From assembly GCA_016937695.1 (NCBI GenBank), contig JAFGWC010000074.1, positions 25,328 to 89,327 of the forward strand: 64,000 nt of DNA. The letters are read 5' to 3'. The position numbers and the translations under genes are program-made. Shown piece after piece: positions 59,301 through 64,000 of the stretch (position 1 is its first letter; each line of letters opens with the position of its first letter). The DNA is from Bacteroidales bacterium. Lineage in GTDB: Bacteria > Bacteroidota > Bacteroidia > Bacteroidales > NBLH01. The notes under the pieces were generated by a model. That model had not been told where the DNA came from. It saw only the letters and a program-made list of their open reading frames with translations, and made no database searches.

Positions 59301-59749
59301 TTATTTCTTCTTTGCACCAATCTGGTGTTGAAGCCGAAAGAAAAGACGGAATGGACATCGCTCTTAGCGTATTTGATTTTAAAAATAAAAAAGTGCAATT
59401 TTCTGGAGCTTACAATCCGTTATACCTTATCAGAGACAATGAACTAACTGTTTTTAAGGCAGATAGAATGCCAATTGGAGTTCATGCAAAAAGTGATAAA
59501 GCTTTTACATATACTGAATTTGATTTATTAGAAGGAGATTCTTTCTATATGTTTTCGGATGGATTTATTGACCAATTTGGAGGTGAAAACGGCAGAAAAT
59601 TCCTTTCTTCTAATTTTCAATCTATGCTTCTGCAAATTCAGGATTTTGATATGGAAACTCAAAAAAACATAATTCTTACCACTTTCGATAACTGGAAAGC
59701 AGGTTTAAGCCAGTTAGACGACATTTTAATTGTTGGTTTGCGATTTTAA
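56357..59749 (+). CDS. Divergent beta-propeller sensor with Y_Y_Y domain and SpoIIE-type PP2C phosphatase
   Basis: From the ATG at 56357 (a TTG at 56351 is in frame but adds only two residues) the product is 1130 residues. A signal-like hydrophobic segment (FKISLIILIITNLSGFL) precedes a propeller region whose repeats are more degenerate than in the 46023 product (SLWISHGVGISRI, NLWLGGDNVVYKF). A very Lys-rich insertion (KKDKRKNKKTDKKDTKTKKT) sits at about residues 415-440. Then come a Y_Y_Y domain, a transmembrane helix (FILSFVAFIIIFSIIIVILI), a coiled coil and a PP2C domain with SGDYYW, DCTGHGVPGAF, DGMDIAL, FSDGFIDQF and LDDILIVG all intact. It is a paralogue of the phosphatase at 46023 and closes the secreted cluster. 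Confidence 0.87.
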   Translation: MKLLSSFKISLIILIITNLSGFLPKNQYNNELNFVTNTNKYAKIIKPVKVDILNTGNPYITNFNFNIDEQIWSITQDDEGVILFAYKKGIILFNGSHLQEISTNNIPLIIKPLNKNNIILVGCNNDYGYLKKNNKGKYQYHSLATEKINIGEISEIKINNNSIFFYSDKALIQLNKSNLSFQNSWISNENEKFFGIVQFNDKIFLNKEEGLYLAQDDSKLKLTNKSNYIAGKKILFDIYFRKSQIIIGTENNKLYIFDGKKINIYNTSAQEYIEESNLVSAVNISYDLFAISTLSGGAVIINKNVGEIVNTINYNTGLPDDEVFAINKDNQGSLWISHGVGISRINYNIPIKDFNSYPGIEGKIVGLENFDNTIFVATTQGLFYLDTVSNLKEIEIYTKKQVAVEENENINKKVFQRWIKKDKRKNKKTDKKDTKTKKTINLKTTYIKQKAYKQTLNYIFKKVKTINSKCKQLIVNEDEFLIATNTGLYEVENRKSKIILKNVYVNQIYKSSINGVYFIATNNGLISIKKTKKKWEINKKIQPKDFNNIIYSLLEDKNHNLWLGGDNVVYKFILDNDLKTKSIEEYKIKSEIPDKISVKKIKNKIYFISSNKIYEFNSKLNKININKSLLKDSTSFSNHIIGQNNISWFKQNNKWNFYSNVYEIESDQISLLSLFDNIQNIKVDYDRSLWIIDGNNQLFKMLPIQKNISFMKDFNVFIEEIHDEAGNLLSLKNANLEYEHSSLTFKINAPFYLKKGGIKYQYYVKGVMKSWTEWRDSPELEFLVGNPGKYRLNIRAKNIFGNISPSKEVIFNIKSPIWMKTWFILSFVAFIIIFSIIIVILIIKKRERKLLREKRILEEKVQERTIEISRQKEEIQLKNIEITDSINYARQIQKAVIPPISILENSAKEYFLINMPKNIVSGDYYWICKKDDLLVVAVADCTGHGVPGAFLSMLGISFLNEITNKRPEFKPNLILEELRYKIISSLHQSGVEAERKDGMDIALSVFDFKNKKVQFSGAYNPLYLIRDNELTVFKADRMPIGVHAKSDKAFTYTEFDLLEGDSFYMFSDGFIDQFGGENGRKFLSSNFQSMLLQIQDFDMETQKNIILTTFDNWKAGLSQLDDILIVGLRF

Positions 59750-59754
59750 AATCA

Positions 59755-59793
59755 AAAAAACAATGTATTATTGTTAAATCATTGTTTTTTTTT
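59755..59793 (+). terminator. Intrinsic terminator after the second propeller-PP2C gene
   Basis: AAAAAACAATG (59755-59765) pairs with CATTGTTTTTT (59780-59790), with a 14-base loop and further T residues. It overlaps the promoter assigned to the molybdate operon. Confidence 0.75.
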
Positions 59794-59800
59794 ACTTTTG
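59771..59800 (+). promoter_or_regulatory. Putative promoter of the molybdenum operon
   Basis: TTG (59771-59773), a 19-base spacer and TACTTTTG (59793-59800) match the Bacteroidota -33/-7 consensus. The start would lie near 59806, giving a leader of about 60 bases before the ModE-type gene at 59868. It sits within the terminator of the preceding gene. Confidence 0.55.
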
Positions 59801-59867
59801 CAGACATGCAAATTAAAACATATCGACTTGAAACATAATCCAAATTACAATTCCTAATTTTCAAAAA

Positions 59868-60245
59868 ATGGCTGGTTCAAAAGGTTCAAAATATTACGAT
59901 ATTTTTCTAAAATACAGCCTTTGGCTTTGTACTAATGAAGAAAAAGGAATTATTGATGAAAACATTATAAACCTTCTAAAAAGCATAAAAAAAACAGGCT
60001 CTTTAAAATCGGCAGCTGATGAAATTAAAATCAGCTACAGAAAAGCCTGGGGAAATATTAAAGATTCAGAAAATCATCTCAATTTTAAACTTGTTGAAAA
60101 ACAAAGAGGAGGAAAAGATGGCGGACATTCAACTTTAACACAAGATGCCGAAACATTAATAAATGCTTTTAATGAACTAAATGCTGAATTTAATACTGCA
60201 ATTAATAAAATCACAAAAAAATTCTTTAACAAAATTAACAACTAA
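59868..60245 (+). CDS. modE: ModE-type winged-helix regulator, DNA-binding domain only
   Basis: The 125-residue product carries a LysR/ModE-like winged helix at about 35-105, with the recognition region TGSLKSAADEIKISYRKAWG followed by NIKDSENHLNFKLVEKQRGG and GGHSTLTQDA. ModE represses molybdate uptake genes when molybdate is plentiful. The E. coli protein has two additional molybdate-binding TOBE domains, which are missing here, so this short form would need another way to sense the ion. It lies eight bases before the binding-protein gene, consistent with local autoregulation of the operon. Confidence 0.82.
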   Translation: MAGSKGSKYYDIFLKYSLWLCTNEEKGIIDENIINLLKSIKKTGSLKSAADEIKISYRKAWGNIKDSENHLNFKLVEKQRGGKDGGHSTLTQDAETLINAFNELNAEFNTAINKITKKFFNKINN

Positions 60246-60253
60246 ATCTAAAA

Positions 60254-61237
60254 ATGAAAAGCATGAAAAAATTATTTTTTTTATCAGTAATTGCAAGCTT
60301 AATATTAAGCCTTTTTGCTTGCAAAAACTATCAGGATGAGAACAATAACAAAAATCAAAACACACAAACAGAATTAATAGTTTTCCATGCAGGAAGTTTA
60401 TCTGTTCCATTTAAACAAATGGCTGAAGAGTACGAAAAATTAAATCCAAACGTAAAAATCTTTTTAGAAGCTGCAGGAAGTGTTGCAAGCGCAAGAAAAT
60501 TAACCGATTTAAATCGCTATTGCGATATTTTTGCTTCGGCCGATTATAAAGTGATTGACGATATGCTTATTCCTGAATATGCTGATTTTAACATCAAATT
60601 TGCCAGCAACGAAATGGCTATTGTATATACAGAAAAATCAAAATACGAAACAGAAATTAATGAAAACAATTGGTATCAAATTTTAATGAAAGAAGATGTT
60701 CATTACGGACGTTCAAATCCTGATGCTGATCCATGCGGATATAGAGCCGTTCTTGTTTCCAAACTTTCTGAGACTTTTTATAAAAAACCCGGATTTTCTG
60801 ACAAACTTCTTGCAAAAGACAATCAATACATCAGACCAAAAGAAACAGATTTATTGGCTTTGTTAGAAACATCTGCTATTGATTATATTTTCCTATATCG
60901 TTCTGTTGCTCAACAACATAAACTCAAATATATTGTTTTGCCTGATAGCATAAATCTTAAAAAATTCGAATTAAAAGAATTTTACAATACTGTTGAAACT
61001 CAAATAAATGGTAAAGTAAAAGGCGAAATTATCACCCAAAAGGGCGAACCTATGGTTTATGGAATTACAATGCATAAAAATGCTGTAAATAAAAAAGAAG
61101 CCATGAATTTTATGAAATTTATTTTAACTAAAGGCCAAACTATAATGGAAAATAATGGTCAAGCTAGTTTAATTCCTTCTAAATCAGATACTTTTGATAA
61201 AATACCTGATGATCTCAAAGAATTTGCAACTAAATAA
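60254..61237 (+). CDS. Molybdate/tungstate-binding lipoprotein (WtpA/ModA-like)
   Basis: Captures the oxyanion outside the inner membrane and delivers it to the ABC permease. The 327-residue product has a lipoprotein signal (lipobox SLFAC, Cys23; an alternative Met is at 60263). The mature part begins LIVFHAGSLSVPFKQMAEEY, a WtpA-style opening, followed by EAAGSVASARKLTDLNRYCD and the mid-region YGRSNPDADPCGYRAVLVSK, typical of the tungstate/molybdate group. Whether tungsten or molybdenum is preferred cannot be read from sequence. Confidence 0.88.
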   Translation: MKSMKKLFFLSVIASLILSLFACKNYQDENNNKNQNTQTELIVFHAGSLSVPFKQMAEEYEKLNPNVKIFLEAAGSVASARKLTDLNRYCDIFASADYKVIDDMLIPEYADFNIKFASNEMAIVYTEKSKYETEINENNWYQILMKEDVHYGRSNPDADPCGYRAVLVSKLSETFYKKPGFSDKLLAKDNQYIRPKETDLLALLETSAIDYIFLYRSVAQQHKLKYIVLPDSINLKKFELKEFYNTVETQINGKVKGEIITQKGEPMVYGITMHKNAVNKKEAMNFMKFILTKGQTIMENNGQASLIPSKSDTFDKIPDDLKEFATK

Positions 61238-61312
61238 AAATATTAATATTTTTTTTTGTGTTTTTTATTTGATTGCAAATTTGGTCTGATTTTTAAGTTG
61301 TTTTAAACAAAG

Positions 61313-61341
61313 CTGTGCCACGCTGAGCGTGGCACGTTTTT
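61313..61341 (+). terminator. GC-rich hairpin with T tract between the binding-protein and permease genes
   Basis: GTGCCACGC (61315-61323) pairs perfectly with GCGTGGCAC (61327-61335) around a TGA loop, followed by GTTTTT. It lies inside what should be one operon, so it probably reduces expression of the permease and ATPase relative to the binding protein. Confidence 0.75.
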
Positions 61342-61383
61342 AAATAAGCAACAAACTTTGTAAATTACATTTTTATTAAATAA

Positions 61384-62169
61384 ATGAAATATTCTGTTTT
61401 TAATAACATTACTTTACTTTTCAGCGGACTAATTATTCTTTTTATAATTGGTCCGCTTTTAAGTATGTTTATTTCCAGCAGTGGAATAGATTTATTTGAA
61501 ACTGCAAAAGATAAAGATGTTCAAGACAGTATTTTTTTAACTCTAAGAGTCTCATTTATAACTACTTTCATTTTTGCATTCTTTGCAATTCCTTTTTCTT
61601 ATGTAATGGCAAGATATAATTTCCCACTAAAAAAAATTATTCAGGGAATTATTGATTTACCAATAGTAATTCCTCACTCGGCAGCAGGAATTGCTATTTT
61701 AGGATTTATTGCAAGAGATTCTACTCTTGGTAAATTAGCCGATATTTTCAATCTCGATATTGTTGGAAGTCCTTTAGCTATTGGAATTGCAATGGCTTTT
61801 GTTAGCGTTCCATTTTTAATAAATTCGGCTCGCGACGGATTTTCTGCCGTACCGGTTAGAATTGAAAAAGCAGCATATACACTTGGCGCTTCACAAATTA
61901 GAACTTTTTTCACAATTTCAGTTCCTCTTGCCTGGAAAAATATTTTATCGGGTTTTATTATGATGTTTGCTCGCGGAATGAGTGAATTTGGCGCTGTTAT
62001 TATCGTTGCTTATCATCCAATGATTACGCCGGTTTTAATTTACGAATATTTTGGCGCTTACGGATTAAAATACGCAAGGCCTGTTTCTGTAATTTTTGTT
62101 ACTGTAAGTCTTTTCTTTTTTATTATACTTCGCTCAATATCAAACCGTAACAGAAATGCTGAAAATTAA
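61384..62169 (+). CDS. modB: Molybdate/tungstate ABC transporter permease
   Basis: The 261-residue product has about six membrane helices. Near the end is the cytoplasmic EAA-like loop that docks the ATPase (EKAAYTLGASQIRTFFTISV, PLAWKNILSGFIM). The region DLPIVIPHSAAGIAILGFIA is typical of ModB/WtpB and CysT-like permeases. The final 14 bases overlap the ATPase gene, so the two are translationally coupled. Confidence 0.9.
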   Translation: MKYSVFNNITLLFSGLIILFIIGPLLSMFISSSGIDLFETAKDKDVQDSIFLTLRVSFITTFIFAFFAIPFSYVMARYNFPLKKIIQGIIDLPIVIPHSAAGIAILGFIARDSTLGKLADIFNLDIVGSPLAIGIAMAFVSVPFLINSARDGFSAVPVRIEKAAYTLGASQIRTFFTISVPLAWKNILSGFIMMFARGMSEFGAVIIVAYHPMITPVLIYEYFGAYGLKYARPVSVIFVTVSLFFFIILRSISNRNRNAEN

Positions 62170-63196
62170 AAACATATCAAAAAAATATAAAAATTTTGCT
62201 CTTAAAGATATCAGCTTTGAAGTTAAAAAAGGCGATTATTTTATATTGCTTGGAAATTCCGGCTCAGGAAAATCTCTTTTACTCGAACTTATTGCCGGAC
62301 TTATAAATGCAAATTCAGGAAAAATATTTTTAAATGATAAAGATATTACAAATTACAAAATCCAAAACCGCAAAATTGGTCTTGTTTTTCAGGATTATGC
62401 ACTTTTTCCACATTTTACAGTTAAAGAAAATTTATTATTTCCGATAAAAAACAAAAAAACCAGAATTGAAAAAGTTAACGAAATTGCTGATTTACTAAAC
62501 ATTACTCATATTCTTCATAGATTCCCGGAAAAACTATCGGGAGGCGAAGCTCAAAGAGTTGCACTTGGTAGAACTTTAATCACAAATCCTGAAATTCTGT
62601 TGCTCGACGAGCCATTATCTTCTCTCGATGTTCAGCTTAGAAGCGGGTTAAGGCATTTATTAAAAAAAATAAACCAAAACGGACAAACTATTATTCATGT
62701 TACACACGATTACGACGAAGCAATTGCGCTTGCTTCAAAAGTTGCTGTTATCGATAATGGTAAAATAATTCAACAAGGAGATACTGATTCTGTTTTTAAA
62801 AATCCATCTTCTGAATTTATTGCTAATTTTATTGGCTTAAAAAACTTTTTTAAATCTATTTTGCATAAAAAAGACGAAAAATCATTTGTTATTGCAGATA
62901 ACAACACAAAAATTTGCTTATTATCTGATAATGAGGAAGGTGAAGGTTTTGTTATGATTAGAAGCGAAGATATTTTTATTTATGATAAATTTACAGAATC
63001 AAGCGCGCTTAATAATTTCGAAGGAATTATAAAAGATGCTGTTCCATCGCGCTTGGGAATTGAAATTGCGGTTAAAAGCACTTTGCTTTTTTGGGTTTTA
63101 ATTACAAAAGAATCGTATTTGAGAATGAATCTTTTCGAAGGCAAAAAAGTTTGGATTTCTTTTAAAGCATCTGCTGTTAAATTTTTAAAAACTTAA
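62156..63196 (+). CDS. modC: Molybdate/tungstate ABC transporter ATP-binding protein
   Basis: Powers oxyanion import. The 346-residue product has Walker A GNSGSGKS at about 34-41, the Q-loop FQDYALFPHFTV, the signature LSGGEAQRVALGR, Walker B ILLLDEPLSSLD and the switch His in VTHDYDEA. The C-terminal about 100 residues hold a TOBE-like domain (FEGIIKDAVPSRLGIEIAVK), the part that can bind oxyanion in ModC. It overlaps modB by 14 bases. Confidence 0.92.
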   Translation: MLKIKNISKKYKNFALKDISFEVKKGDYFILLGNSGSGKSLLLELIAGLINANSGKIFLNDKDITNYKIQNRKIGLVFQDYALFPHFTVKENLLFPIKNKKTRIEKVNEIADLLNITHILHRFPEKLSGGEAQRVALGRTLITNPEILLLDEPLSSLDVQLRSGLRHLLKKINQNGQTIIHVTHDYDEAIALASKVAVIDNGKIIQQGDTDSVFKNPSSEFIANFIGLKNFFKSILHKKDEKSFVIADNNTKICLLSDNEEGEGFVMIRSEDIFIYDKFTESSALNNFEGIIKDAVPSRLGIEIAVKSTLLFWVLITKESYLRMNLFEGKKVWISFKASAVKFLKT

Positions 63197-63322
63197 AATA
63201 AGATAAAAGTTTATAAAGTTAAATATTTATAGAAATTAAGAATTTCAAATAAATTTTATTAATGCTCAGCCAAATTACCAAATAAACAATTAACCAAATA
63301 AAAAAATCAGCACATAAAAAAA

Positions 63323-63874
63323 ATGAAGCCCGAAAATAACAAAATATTACTTATTGGAGGCGCAACTAGAAATGTTGGCAAAACTCATTTTACATGTTCT
63401 GTTATCGAAAATATCAGTAAAAAACACAATATTATTGGCTTAAAAATTAAAACAATTTACGAGAACGACGATTTTTTTCATGGAAAAGATATAAATCCTT
63501 TAAAAGGAAATTACAGAATTATTGAAGAACTTGACAAAAACGGAAATGAAGACACAATTAAAATGCTGAAAGCCGGAGCTAAAAGAGTTTTCAGAATAAA
63601 ATCAAAAAATATTTTCTTAAAAGAAGCGTTTAATCTTTTCATGAATCTAATTCCTGAAAATTCGCTAATCATTTGTGAATCAAACAGTTTGAGAGAAATT
63701 ATTAAACCGGGACTTTTTTTATTGATTAAACAAAAAAACTCTGATGATATAAAGCCAAGTGCTAAAAAATTAGAAATTTATGCCGATAAAATCATTTATA
63801 CTGATGGAGAAAAACACGATTTAAAAGCAAATCAGATAATTATTGAAAATGATAACTGGAAATTAGCAAATTGA
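63323..63874 (+). CDS. P-loop protein, MobB-like
   Basis: The 183-residue product starts with a nucleotide-binding loop GGATRNVGKTHF (about residues 12-23) and continues with an alternating alpha/beta pattern, the phrase NEDTIKMLKAGAKRVFRIKS and a second conserved-looking segment ICESNSLREIIKPGLFLLI. MobB proteins bind GTP and assist insertion of guanine dinucleotide into the molybdenum cofactor. The position between modC and moeA supports that role. Sequence alone shows a small P-loop NTPase; the MobB name is an inference. Confidence 0.65.
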   Translation: MKPENNKILLIGGATRNVGKTHFTCSVIENISKKHNIIGLKIKTIYENDDFFHGKDINPLKGNYRIIEELDKNGNEDTIKMLKAGAKRVFRIKSKNIFLKEAFNLFMNLIPENSLIICESNSLREIIKPGLFLLIKQKNSDDIKPSAKKLEIYADKIIYTDGEKHDLKANQIIIENDNWKLAN

Positions 63875-63926
63875 AATTAAAAAAATTATAATTTCGCAAA
63901 CAATAATCAGAAAATAATAAAATATT

Positions 63927-64000
63927 ATGATAACATTTGAAGAAGCATATAAAATAGTTGTTGAAGCATCGCAATTAATTGACACAGAGACAATTACATA
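63927..64000 (+). CDS. moeA: Molybdopterin molybdotransferase MoeA, 5' end only
   Basis: An ATG at 63927 opens a frame reading MITFEEAYKIVVEASQLIDT up to the window edge. This is the typical start of MoeA (M-I-T/S-F-E-E-A-x-x-I-V), which inserts molybdate into adenylated molybdopterin. Only 24 codons are visible, so the call rests on that start and on the neighbouring molybdate genes. Confidence 0.7.
   Translation, partial: MITFEEAYKIVVEASQLIDTETIT

Noticed and set aside
61328..61345. TGGCACG in the operon hairpin as a possible sigma-54 -24 element
   Set aside because: No TTGC follows at the required spacing; the bases are the 3' arm of a perfect terminator stem.

Overview
The window is about 30% GC by eye and comes from a Bacteroidota chromosome, probably class Bacteroidia (Bacteroidales-like). 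The signs are a Bacteroidota-type primary sigma factor without region 1.1, the type IX secretion protein PorQ, a Porin_10-like outer membrane protein, promoters of the form TTTG-N19-TAnnTTTG, almost no Shine-Dalgarno sequences, and a str-S10-spc-alpha ribosomal supercluster with map-infA-rpmJ and no adk after secY.

Layout. 1-3.4 kb: the start of a LutA-type iron-sulfur protein, a small beta-barrel protein with a TAA microsatellite in its leader, a possible 40-codon ORF, a polysaccharide deacetylase-like lipoprotein and tRNA-Ser(TGA). 3.6-6.9 kb: rpoD, then an SPFH-GYF protein and a membrane-anchored zinc-ribbon protein. 7-18.4 kb: pgi, a saccharopine dehydrogenase-like oxidoreductase, an EamA transporter, porQ, a second EF-G paralogue without the catalytic histidine, an MltF-like transglycosylase and a Porin_10 protein. 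18.5-36.1 kb: one minus-strand run of 30 genes from rpsL to rplQ, including fusA, secY, map, infA and rpoA, with two tandem promoters in front of rpsL. 36.5-43.1 kb: a DUF2207/LemA pair, aspartate ammonia-lyase and a sigma-54-type response regulator without a DNA-binding domain.

43.3-59.7 kb is the most unusual part. It is a plus-strand run of nine genes whose products all carry export signals: a TPR-caspase protein, a double beta-propeller receptor with a cytoplasmic SpoIIE/PP2C phosphatase, a helical lipoprotein, two small secreted proteins of unknown family, a leucine-rich-repeat protein made of three WW-capped modules, a serpin fold with an abnormal hinge, a small lipoprotein gene broken by one stop codon, and a second propeller-PP2C receptor. 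A caspase, a serpin, an LRR protein and two sensor phosphatases side by side suggest an envelope sensing or proteolysis system. That is an inference from gene content and proximity.

59.8-64 kb is a molybdenum locus: a ModE-type regulator, a WtpA/ModA binding lipoprotein, ModB, ModC, a MobB-like P-loop protein and the start of MoeA. It has its own promoter overlapping the terminator of the preceding gene. It would import molybdate or tungstate and feed cofactor synthesis. No rRNA, CRISPR array, prophage or insertion sequence was seen.
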